Positions 17,339-24,763 of a stretch of DNA of 64,000 nt are shown here, piece after piece; position 1 is the first letter of the stretch, and each line of letters opens with the position of its first letter. Under the pieces are notes generated by a model. That model was not told the DNA's origin. It saw only the letters and a list, made by a program, of their open reading frames with translations, and ran no database searches. The DNA is from Pararoseomonas baculiformis (GTDB taxonomy: Bacteria; Pseudomonadota; Alphaproteobacteria; Acetobacterales; Acetobacteraceae), in assembly GCF_017813395.1 (NCBI RefSeq), contig NZ_JAGIZB010000005.1, forward strand, positions 62,001-126,000. Direction: 5' to 3'. Position numbers and translations under genes: made by a program.

Positions 17339-19845
17339 AGCAGCCGCGGGAAGCCGTGCAGCAGCACGATCCCCACCGCCCCCTGCCCGGCCGTGTAGAG
17401 CCAGAAGAGCATGGTGTTGTCGAAGGTCAGGCGGCGCGTGCCGTCGATCATGCCCGCCCAGGAGCGTGCCTGGGTGTAGAGAGCCATGATGAAGGCCACT
17501 GCGATGTGCACGCCCTGCCAGAAGAACATCGCGTAGCAGGCGGCCGAATAGGCATGCTGCGACGGCCTCAGCCCCGCTCCCCAGAGCGCGGAATAATCGG
17601 CGAAGTATCCGGCACCGAACAAGAGCAGCGCGAGAGGCATCCCCCAGAAGGGCAGGACGCCCCGGCGCCGCAGCATGGCACCGGCCAGAAGCATCACCGC
17701 GCCGCCGCCGAGATAGAGCAGCAGGGCGGCCCCGCCCCATTCCAGCAGGGGCAGCCCCATGCCGGCCGGCGGCCACATGCCGTCGCCATTCACGAGCCAG
17801 AGATAGAGGTAGCTTCCGATCAGGCAGGCATAGGCAGATCCCATCACGAGCATCAGCGCGGACATGGCCCACCAGGAGGTGGCCATGGGCCCCGTGACAT
17901 AGGTCGGGAGCACGATCCCGCCGCCGATATGGCCCTGCCCGGAGCCGATCACCCCGTAATCCGTTCCGGTCCAGAGCCAGCGTATGAAGGCAGCGAGGGC
18001 AAGCGCCGCGAAGGCCGCCGCGGGCACCACCCATTCCACCGTCAGGACGAGGAAGAAGCCAGCCGTCCCGACCGCCGCGACGAGGTGGGCCCAACTGGGT
18101 CCCGGCAGGACCGCGACATATTGGGGAGTGCCCTCGGACGGGCTGACGACCAGTCCCTCCCGAAGGCCCGTGATGGTGGAGGGCAGGTAGTGGCCGCCCG
18201 CCTCCACCTCATCCGCCAGGCCAGGACGGTCCCAGAGCGGGTAGCGGCTATGGGCGGCCGGCAGGCTGCGTGGGCCGTAATTGTAGTTGGGCAGCCATTC
18301 CAGCGTGCCGGCTCCCCAGTGATTGCCGCCCCCGTTCTGCGGGCGGAAGTTCCTCAGGAGATCGAAGAAGAGCAGCAGCCCCCCGGCCAGGGCGATGAGC
18401 GCGCCGATGGTGGAGAGCATGTTCGGGATCTCCAGCCCCATGCCGGCCGGATAGGTGTAGATGCGCCGCGGCATGCCCATGAAGCCCGCGAAGTGCATCG
18501 GGAAGAAGGTGAGGTTCACGCCGAGGAACAGGAGCCCGAAAACCCATTTCCCGAGGCGCTCCGACAAAGGCGCACCGACGCAGGGCGCCCAGTAGTAGAG
18601 CGCCGCCAGCACGGGAAAGACCATGCCCCCGATCAGCACGTAGTGCAGATGGGCGACGATGAAATAGGTGTCATGCGCCTGCCAGTCGAAGGGCGTGACG
18701 GACACCATCACGCCGGTCAGGCCACCCAGGGAGAAGATGAACAGGAACCCGAAGATAAAGAGGGTCGGCGTCGCGATCTGAACCTTCTTGCCCGATGCCA
18801 GGGTGCCGATCCAGGCGAAGACCTGCAGGCCCGAAGGGATGGAGACGACAAACCCGGCCGAAGCGAAGAAGGCGAGGCTCAGCCCAGGGATTCCCGTGGT
18901 GTACATATGGTGCACCCAGAGGCCGAAGGAGAGGAAGGCCGTCGCCACCAGTGCCAGCACCACCAGCGAATGGGCAAGCAGCGGCGCCCGCGCCATGGCC
19001 GGCACGATCATGGAGACCATGCCGGCGGCGGGAAGGAAGATGATGTAGACCTCCGGGTGGCCGAAGAACCAGAACAGGTGCTGCCAGAGCAGCGGGTCGC
19101 CGCCCCGTTCGGGAATGAAGAAGGGCCAGTCGAAGGCGCGCTCCAGCTCCAGCAGCGTGGAGGCGACGATCACGGCGGGGAAGGCGAAGATCACCATCCC
19201 GGCGAAGACAAGCATGGCCCAGCCGAAGATCGGCATGCGCCCCAGCGTCATGCCCGGCGCGCGGCAGCGCAGGATGCCCGTGATCAGCTCGATCGCGCCC
19301 GCAATGGCGCTGATCTCGATGAAGCCGATGCCCAGCAGGTACATGTCCGTGTTGATGCCGGGCGAATGCGCCTTGCCCGTCAGCGGCGGATACATGAACC
19401 ACCCCCCATCCGGCGCCGCGCCGAAGAAGAGGGAGCAGAAGAAGGCCGTGCCGCCGATCAGGTAGATCCAATAGGCATAGGCACCGAGCCGCGGCATCGG
19501 CATTTCCCGCGCGCCGAGCATGGCGGGCAGCAGGGCAATGCCCACCGCCTCCACCACCGGCACGGAGAAAAGGAACATCATGATCGTGCCGTGGGTGGTG
19601 AAGACCTGGTTGTATGTGTCGGGGTCCAGGATCGTCAGGCCCGGCACGGCCAGCTGCAGCCGGATGAGCACGCCCAGCAGCCCGGCCAGCAGCAGGAAGA
19701 CGAGCGCGGTCGCGACGAAGAGCGGCCCGATCAGGTTGTTGTTGACCTCGGTGATCACCGAGAAGCCGCGCGGGAAAGCCCAGGCGTTCGTGAGCCGTCC
19801 CAATTCCTCCGGCGGGCGCGGCAGCGTGTTCGGCAGGTCGCTCAA
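17335..19845 (-). CDS. ctaD: Cytochrome c oxidase subunit I-III fusion (caa3 type)
   Basis: Catalytic core of the terminal oxidase, fused to subunit III. Subunit I (residues about 1-560) has the heme a His in THGTIMMF (H85), HPEVY with the Cu-B His (263) and the cross-linked Tyr (267), the Cu-B pair HH (312-313), and HLH with heme ligands (399, 401). Subunit III follows from about residue 630 with ATSWWAMSALMLVMGSAYACL and HAYSAACYAMFFWQGVHIAVA. The start is a TTG at 19845, overlapping the ctaC stop as TTGA; longer frames upstream are only the ctaC region read out of frame. The product is 836 aa. Subunit I-III fusions are known in caa3 oxidases. Confidence 0.95.
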   Translation of the reverse strand: MSDLPNTLPRPPEELGRLTNAWAFPRGFSVITEVNNNLIGPLFVATALVFLLLAGLLGVLIRLQLAVPGLTILDPDTYNQVFTTHGTIMMFLFSVPVVEAVGIALLPAMLGAREMPMPRLGAYAYWIYLIGGTAFFCSLFFGAAPDGGWFMYPPLTGKAHSPGINTDMYLLGIGFIEISAIAGAIELITGILRCRAPGMTLGRMPIFGWAMLVFAGMVIFAFPAVIVASTLLELERAFDWPFFIPERGGDPLLWQHLFWFFGHPEVYIIFLPAAGMVSMIVPAMARAPLLAHSLVVLALVATAFLSFGLWVHHMYTTGIPGLSLAFFASAGFVVSIPSGLQVFAWIGTLASGKKVQIATPTLFIFGFLFIFSLGGLTGVMVSVTPFDWQAHDTYFIVAHLHYVLIGGMVFPVLAALYYWAPCVGAPLSERLGKWVFGLLFLGVNLTFFPMHFAGFMGMPRRIYTYPAGMGLEIPNMLSTIGALIALAGGLLLFFDLLRNFRPQNGGGNHWGAGTLEWLPNYNYGPRSLPAAHSRYPLWDRPGLADEVEAGGHYLPSTITGLREGLVVSPSEGTPQYVAVLPGPSWAHLVAAVGTAGFFLVLTVEWVVPAAAFAALALAAFIRWLWTGTDYGVIGSGQGHIGGGIVLPTYVTGPMATSWWAMSALMLVMGSAYACLIGSYLYLWLVNGDGMWPPAGMGLPLLEWGGAALLLYLGGGAVMLLAGAMLRRRGVLPFWGMPLALLLFGAGYFADYSALWGAGLRPSQHAYSAACYAMFFWQGVHIAVAFIMALYTQARSWAGMIDGTRRLTFDNTMLFWLYTAGQGAVGIVLLHGFPRLL

Positions 19846-20822
19846 CGCAGGGATTCCAGCCAGGAGGCAAGGGCGAGCAGGTCTGAACCCTCCAGCGAAC
19901 GGGCATAGGCGGGCATGGCATTGCCGGGCTTGATGTCCTGCGGTGCCGCGATCCAGCCGGCAAGGTTGCCATGCGTGTTCGGCAGCGCGCCCGCCGCCAG
20001 GGTGGCGCGGGAGCCGACGCGGGAGAGATCCGGCGCGATCCGGGCATTCCATGGCGTGCCCCGCACCGCATGGCAGGCGCCGCATCCGGCCTCTCCGAAA
20101 ACCTGCATGCCGCGGCGCAGTTCATCCGTCTGCGGTTCGGGCACGGGCGCGCGCTGCCGCGCGATCCAGGCATCGAACTCCTCCGGCTCCTGCACCACCA
20201 CATCGAAGGCCATGAGGGTGTGCTGGAGCCCGCAGAACTCGGTGCATTGGCCGCGCAGCGTGCCCACGCGATCGGCGCGCAGGCGCTGGCGGTTCACGCG
20301 CCCGGGGATCATGTCCATCTTGCCGTGCAGGTTCGGCACCCAGACGCTGTGGATGACATCCCCGGAGGTAAGGTGCAGCTCCACCTCTCGTCCGCGCGGA
20401 AGATGCAGCGCATTGGCCGTCACCGCGCCCTCCCCCAGGTCGAGGTAGCGCATCTCCCACCAGTATTGCCGGCCGATGATCTCGATGCGCAGCGGCTCCT
20501 CGGACATGGGCATGGTCAGCGCCCGGGATAGCCCGAGAGAGTAGACCAGCAGTGTCGTCAGTACTGTCACGGGAAAAAGGATCCCGGCCCCGATGACGAA
20601 GCGGTGGGATGCCATGGCCCTACGCACACCGTGCGGCGCGAGGATGGCGAGGGTGAGGAAGCCCATGGTGATCAGGAAGATCACCGCCCCGCCCCAGAAC
20701 AGCACATGGCTCAGCGTGGCGACCCGGGCAGCCTGGATGCCCCAGGCATCCAGCGGCGTCTGTATGCCCGAGCAGCCGGCGAGCGCCGGAAGCAGCGCCA
20801 GAAGCGGAAGGAGCCGTCTCAC
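19842..20822 (-). CDS. ctaC: Cytochrome c oxidase subunit II with fused cytochrome c domain
   Basis: Lipoprotein subunit II (lipobox ALAGC, Cys17) with two membrane helices, a Cu-A cupredoxin domain and a C-terminal cytochrome c. Cu-A ligands are complete: the upstream His (GDVIHSVWVP) and CTEFCGLQHTLM, giving C-x3-C-x3-H-x2-M. The heme is bound at CGACH with an axial Met in NAMPAY. This makes the oxidase caa3-type, able to accept electrons through its own cytochrome. The GTG start at 20822 overlaps the ctaG stop (GTGA). The product is 326 aa. Confidence 0.95.
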   Translation of the reverse strand: MRRLLPLLALLPALAGCSGIQTPLDAWGIQAARVATLSHVLFWGGAVIFLITMGFLTLAILAPHGVRRAMASHRFVIGAGILFPVTVLTTLLVYSLGLSRALTMPMSEEPLRIEIIGRQYWWEMRYLDLGEGAVTANALHLPRGREVELHLTSGDVIHSVWVPNLHGKMDMIPGRVNRQRLRADRVGTLRGQCTEFCGLQHTLMAFDVVVQEPEEFDAWIARQRAPVPEPQTDELRRGMQVFGEAGCGACHAVRGTPWNARIAPDLSRVGSRATLAAGALPNTHGNLAGWIAAPQDIKPGNAMPAYARSLEGSDLLALASWLESLR

Positions 20823-21541
20823 GTCTTCAGCCGGTCCGGCATGGCGCCAAGGGCACGGGACAGCGCGAAAAGGGCCAGGGCCGCGAAGGCGGTACCGCCG
20901 GGCACCCACATCAGCAGCCCCCCGAGCTGCTGGTCTTCCAGCGGCGTCAGCCCCCAGGGAAGGGTGCTCAGCGCATGCGGGGCGAAAAGCGGGCGCGGCG
21001 CGAAGGTGAGGAAGGCGCCCAGCGCCCCCATCTGGGCTGCCGTGGCCAGGCCCGAGAGCAGGGCGGCATCGGCGCGGCTGGCCCGCATGGCCCCGTGCCA
21101 CAGCCACACGGCGCTCGCGAACAGGGAGGCGTGCATCGCCCACCAGGCGCCGTCCGAGACGAAGGTCCAGGCATAGGGCGCGGGCAGGTGCCAGAACCAC
21201 AGGATGACCGCGAAGACAGCAGCCGAGCCCGCCAGCTCCGCCGGCGCGGCGGTGCGCGGGCGCAGCCCCATGGCAAGGAGGGGCGCCGCCACCAGCATCA
21301 GGATGAGGTGCTGCCCCACCCGCACCGAGAACAGCGCGACGGCAAGGCTGCAGAGCGGCGACACAAGGGCGAGGGCCAGCAAGGCCCAGCCCGCCAGGAA
21401 CAGAGGCCGGTTCCCTCCGGCCCGCCAACCCAGGGCAAGGCCGCCGGCCAGGATGGCCAGAAGCAGCGGATCGAGGTTCCAGGCCCAGTCCCCCGGCAGA
21501 GGGGGCAGGCCGCAGAAGGGCACGGCATCGCTTCCGGTCAT
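20819..21541 (-). CDS. ctaG: Cytochrome c oxidase assembly protein CtaG (caa3 type)
   Basis: Polytopic membrane protein of the caa3_CtaG family, required in Bacillus for active caa3 oxidase, probably in copper delivery. About seven hydrophobic helices and family His residues are visible (SVRVGQHLILMLVAAPLLAMG, WHLP, MHASLFASAVWLWHGAM). It is unrelated to the Cox11-type protein that shares the CtaG name. The ATG at 21541 is chosen because GGAGGGAG stands six bases before it; another ATG at 21568 has no ribosome site. It starts 33 bp after actF, the only gap in this ten-gene operon. Confidence 0.9.
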   Translation of the reverse strand: MTGSDAVPFCGLPPLPGDWAWNLDPLLLAILAGGLALGWRAGGNRPLFLAGWALLALALVSPLCSLAVALFSVRVGQHLILMLVAAPLLAMGLRPRTAAPAELAGSAAVFAVILWFWHLPAPYAWTFVSDGAWWAMHASLFASAVWLWHGAMRASRADAALLSGLATAAQMGALGAFLTFAPRPLFAPHALSTLPWGLTPLEDQQLGGLLMWVPGGTAFAALALFALSRALGAMPDRLKT

Positions 21542-21574
21542 GCGTGGCTCCCTCCAGTGCTCAGACATGAACGA

Positions 21575-22498
21575 TCATACAGATTGCCTGTCCGCACGCC
21601 CTGCCAGGCGGGCCGTGAAAAACAGCAGAAGCCCTATCGCTCCGATCACAATCACGTCCGCCCATAGGTACGGGCTGCCATGGGCCGCCCCGGGCGCCAG
21701 GGGCGCGTCGGGCCGGACGGTCCAGAGCACCAGCGCGACGTGCTGGACAAGCAGGAGCGCGCAGACCAGCCGCATGCGCCTTGGCCCCCATTGCGGCACG
21801 GCCGCGAGGACGATGCTGCCGACAAGGGCGGGCAGGATGATCCCGAGCGTCAGCCAGTGCCAGAAGCCCTGCTGCCGCCGGAGATACCAGGCAGCCTCCA
21901 CCGGCAGGTCCGCCGCCCAGACGGTCACGAAGGGTACGAAGAGCAGCCAGAGGGCGAAGACCGCGGAGGTCAGGAGCGCACGCTCCATCCCGGTCCGCTC
22001 ATCCGGATCCTCAAGCGGCCCGTGGATCAGAACGGCAAGGCCCAGGAACGCCGCCCCACCCCCGACCAGCATCGCCAGCCCGTTGAGGCTGCCCACCCAG
22101 CCCATGTCCCGGGACAGTGCCAGGTCCTCGAACCCTATGGCCCCGGACAGCACGAGCAGGAGGAGCGCGATCCCCGCCATGCGGCGCGTCGGCGCCGGGC
22201 GTGTGAGAAGGTGGCCCAGCACGGCCCAGAGCAGGAGGATCCCCAAACCGCCGCCGAGCATGACCGGCGCCGCCCTGCCCTCTGCCCAGGGATAAAGTGT
22301 GCCCGAAAGGAAATAGAGGGGTAGCGCGAGCAGGATGAGGGCCGGCATGGCACGCCCCGCCCGGAAGAAGATGGGCGCGAGGGGCTCGACCCAGCGTTCC
22401 TGCAGCAGGATTCCCACGGAAAGCACCGCCAGCGCTCCCGCCCCCAGCGTGGCGGCGATGGTGAAGGCGAGCAGCCAGGCCTCGGCGAAAGGCGTCAT
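21575..22498 (-). CDS. actF: Alternative complex III membrane subunit (ActF position)
   Basis: Integral membrane protein in the place of ActF, the second large membrane subunit of the quinol-oxidising complex. The 307-aa product has nine or so hydrophobic helices (from AWLLAFTIAATLGAG to VIVIGAIGLLLFF). It is shorter than ActF of Rhodothermus or Flavobacterium, and similarity to NrfD is not evident by eye, so the name rests mainly on gene order. Its ATG overlaps the stop of actE (ATGA at 22495-22498). Confidence 0.75.
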   Translation of the reverse strand: MTPFAEAWLLAFTIAATLGAGALAVLSVGILLQERWVEPLAPIFFRAGRAMPALILLALPLYFLSGTLYPWAEGRAAPVMLGGGLGILLLWAVLGHLLTRPAPTRRMAGIALLLLVLSGAIGFEDLALSRDMGWVGSLNGLAMLVGGGAAFLGLAVLIHGPLEDPDERTGMERALLTSAVFALWLLFVPFVTVWAADLPVEAAWYLRRQQGFWHWLTLGIILPALVGSIVLAAVPQWGPRRMRLVCALLLVQHVALVLWTVRPDAPLAPGAAHGSPYLWADVIVIGAIGLLLFFTARLAGRADRQSV

Positions 22499-22908
22499 GG
22501 CGCGCCCCCCATCAGCCTTTCCACATAGCGTGCGACGGCCCAGCGCTGGCGCGGGTCCAGCCGGTCGGACATGGGATGCGCGCCGAGATGGTTCCCGGCG
22601 ATCACCTCCATGCTGCGCGCGGGATCGGCCGGCAGGGGCGGAATGGGCGGATGGCCGCGCGAGACCACCACGCTGTCTCCCATCCCCCTCGGGCCATGGC
22701 AGGGCGTGCAGTAGATGGCGTAGCGCTCCTGCCCCTGGGCCAGCAGGGCGGCATCCACCACCGGGCCGGGCGGAGCAAGGGCGGCCTGCCTTGCGGCCGC
22801 GCCCAGCGGCACCGCGCCCTCGGGCGGCGGAACCGGGGGCGGCGGCTTCGGGCTCTCCGGCCAACCGTCGCACCCCGCAAGCAGGAGCAGCAGGAGGAGC
22901 CGCTTCAT
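22495..22908 (-). CDS. actE: Alternative complex III monoheme cytochrome c lipoprotein ActE
   Basis: A short lipoprotein signal (LLLLLLLAGC) anchors a single cytochrome c domain with CTPCH at about residues 68-72 and a distal Met (HPMSDRL). A Pro-rich spacer of about 30 aa links anchor and heme domain. The 137-aa product matches ActE in size and order, and is the likely exit point for electrons towards the caa3 oxidase. Start and stop both overlap their neighbours by four bases. Confidence 0.92.
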   Translation of the reverse strand: MKRLLLLLLLAGCDGWPESPKPPPPVPPPEGAVPLGAAARQAALAPPGPVVDAALLAQGQERYAIYCTPCHGPRGMGDSVVVSRGHPPIPPLPADPARSMEVIAGNHLGAHPMSDRLDPRQRWAVARYVERLMGGAP

Positions 22909-23444
22909 GTGCTCCGCACCTCCGTCACGCGGAGCGGCGACAGGGAGCGAAGGAAGTGCGACGCCTCATCCGCCTCGTAGAGCGGATCTTCCACGGAGAG
23001 GAACAGGAAGAAGCGATCCTCCGTGGCCCGGTTGAACCCGCGGGCGAAGAAGGCGGGGTGGTTCAGCCGGGGCAGGCGGTTCAGCGTCAGCATGCCGATC
23101 AGGGCTGCCGCGCAGGCCCAGAGAATGCCCACGAGATAGGTGGTGGGCATGAAGACCGGCCAGGCATTCGGCGGGCGCCCACCGACATTCACGGGATAGA
23201 GGTGGACCGAGACATACCATGCCGCACCGGCCGAAATGGCAGCCCCGACGGCGCCTGCTGCCAGGGCGATATAACCCACCGGAGCAGCACTCACCCCCAG
23301 GGCCTCAGCCGCTTCCGGCAAGGGATAGGGAGAATAGGCCTCCAGCCTCGTCCAGCCGGCGGCGCGTGCGGCGCGGACGGCGCCGGTCAGGGCATCGCCC
23401 TCGGTGAATTCGGCCATGATACCGAAGGCGGGGGGATGGCTCAT
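22905..23444 (-). CDS. actD: Alternative complex III subunit ActD (DUF3341)
   Basis: The 179-aa product has the DUF3341 layout: an N-terminal cytosolic domain beginning with GIMAEF and containing YSPYPLPEAAEALG, then two membrane helices (about residues 55-80 and 95-120) and a cytosolic tail with EDRFFLFLSVEDPLYE. ActD is a structural subunit without cofactors that sits between the membrane subunits. ATGA overlaps occur at both ends. Confidence 0.93.
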   Translation of the reverse strand: MSHPPAFGIMAEFTEGDALTGAVRAARAAGWTRLEAYSPYPLPEAAEALGVSAAPVGYIALAAGAVGAAISAGAAWYVSVHLYPVNVGGRPPNAWPVFMPTTYLVGILWACAAALIGMLTLNRLPRLNHPAFFARGFNRATEDRFFLFLSVEDPLYEADEASHFLRSLSPLRVTEVRST

Positions 23445-24763
23445 CGCTCCTCCTCCTCCGCCTCGGCCTCGCTCTCCTCATGGCGCGTCTCGTACATGGA
23501 GACGGCGGGGATGACGCGGCCGAACAACAGCAGGACCAGGCCGAACAGGGCGATGGTGCCGCCCAGCAGGCCCCATTCGGCGAGGCTTGGCGAGTAGCCC
23601 CGGCTCATGCTCGGCAGATGGGGGCGCAGCAGCCCGTCCACCACGATCGACCAGCGGTCCAGCCACACTCCGGCCGCGGCGAGGAGCCCGATCGGCACGG
23701 TCGCCAGGGCATGGCGCCGCAGCGTCGCGCTCCAGAGAAGCTGCGGCAGCAGGGCGACGAGCAGCACCGCGCCCCAATAGGCAGTGGCCCCATCGCCAAG
23801 GACACGGGCGGCCAGCGCCGCGCGGGTCGTCGGGTCCTCCTCCAGGAAGCCGACCAGCAGCTCATGCGCATAGGCGAGCCCGGCCGCCAGCGCCGCGCAG
23901 GCGACGAGCTGGCCCAGCAGGTCCATGTCCTTGTCATCGATGAAGCGCTCCAGCGAGAGCGCGACGCGCAGCACGGCCGCGAGCGCCAGCACGATCCCGA
24001 GGCCGGAGGGCAGGCCGGTGACGATGACATGCAGGGGCAGCCGCGCCTGGTGCCAGGCCGGCACGACCGTGGTGGCGAATTCGAGCGCGACCACGGTCTG
24101 CGCCCAGAGCAGCAGCGGCAGCACCAGGGCCGCGACCATGCGGTAGGCCGCCTGGTGCCGATGCCAATGGGCGACCGATCCGCGCCAGCCCAGGGCCAGC
24201 AGCCCATAGGCGCGCGCCAGGGTTGTCCGCCCGGCCATGGCAGCGCGGTCCCGCATGGTCGCGAGGTCAGGGATGAGGCCGATATACCAGAAGAGGGATG
24301 TCACGATGATATGCGACATGATCCCCCAGAAATCCCAGACCAGGGCGCTGCCGAACTGGGGCCAGAGGCCGGTGTAGGAGGGATAGGAAAGGGTCCAGTA
24401 GAAGAGCCAGGCCCGGCCGAGATGCAGGATGGGGTAGAAGCCGGCCGCCAGGATGGCGGCCAGGGCCGCGGCTTCCGCGAAGCGGTTCACGGCCGTGCGC
24501 AGCCCGTGCCGCCGGAGCACGAGGATGGAGGCGAAAAGACTGGCGGCGTTCGCGATCCCGATCCACCAGGCATAGGCAATCAGGTCGAAGCCCCAGACAT
24601 GGGGAATGTTGTTCCCCCATACCCCGACACCCCAGACCAGCACCGCGGCGACGGACGCGGCGAGCACGATGATCCCCATGGCGCAGGCGGCCACGGAAAG
24701 GCGGAAGCTCCAGGCGCCCGGGCGGAGCGCGGCTTCCGCGACAGGGACGGTGATATCGCTCAC
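23441..24763 (-). CDS. actC: Alternative complex III NrfD-like membrane subunit ActC
   Basis: Polytopic quinol-interacting subunit of the PsrC/NrfD family, 440 aa with about ten helices. Diagnostic segments include WWIGIANAASLFASILVL, YPILHLGRAWLFYW and LFWYIGLIPDLATMRDRA, the last nearly invariant in ActC. The C-terminus is strongly acidic (ESEAEAEEEER). Translation begins at GTG 24763, overlapping the actB stop as GTGA. In known ACIII structures this subunit carries the quinol site near the ActB iron-sulfur chain. Confidence 0.94.
   Translation of the reverse strand: MSDITVPVAEAALRPGAWSFRLSVAACAMGIIVLAASVAAVLVWGVGVWGNNIPHVWGFDLIAYAWWIGIANAASLFASILVLRRHGLRTAVNRFAEAAALAAILAAGFYPILHLGRAWLFYWTLSYPSYTGLWPQFGSALVWDFWGIMSHIIVTSLFWYIGLIPDLATMRDRAAMAGRTTLARAYGLLALGWRGSVAHWHRHQAAYRMVAALVLPLLLWAQTVVALEFATTVVPAWHQARLPLHVIVTGLPSGLGIVLALAAVLRVALSLERFIDDKDMDLLGQLVACAALAAGLAYAHELLVGFLEEDPTTRAALAARVLGDGATAYWGAVLLVALLPQLLWSATLRRHALATVPIGLLAAAGVWLDRWSIVVDGLLRPHLPSMSRGYSPSLAEWGLLGGTIALFGLVLLLFGRVIPAVSMYETRHEESEAEAEEEER

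Noticed and set aside
17356-19908. 850-codon plus-strand open frame across the oxidase operon
   Set aside because: Composition is dominated by His, Gln, Gly, Arg and Asp repeats, a shadow of hydrophobic codons on the other strand. No domain is recognisable.
19846-20085. 80-residue extension of the subunit I-III fusion
   Set aside because: It is the ctaC cytochrome region out of frame and has no ribosome site; TTG at 19845 overlaps the ctaC stop as at other junctions.
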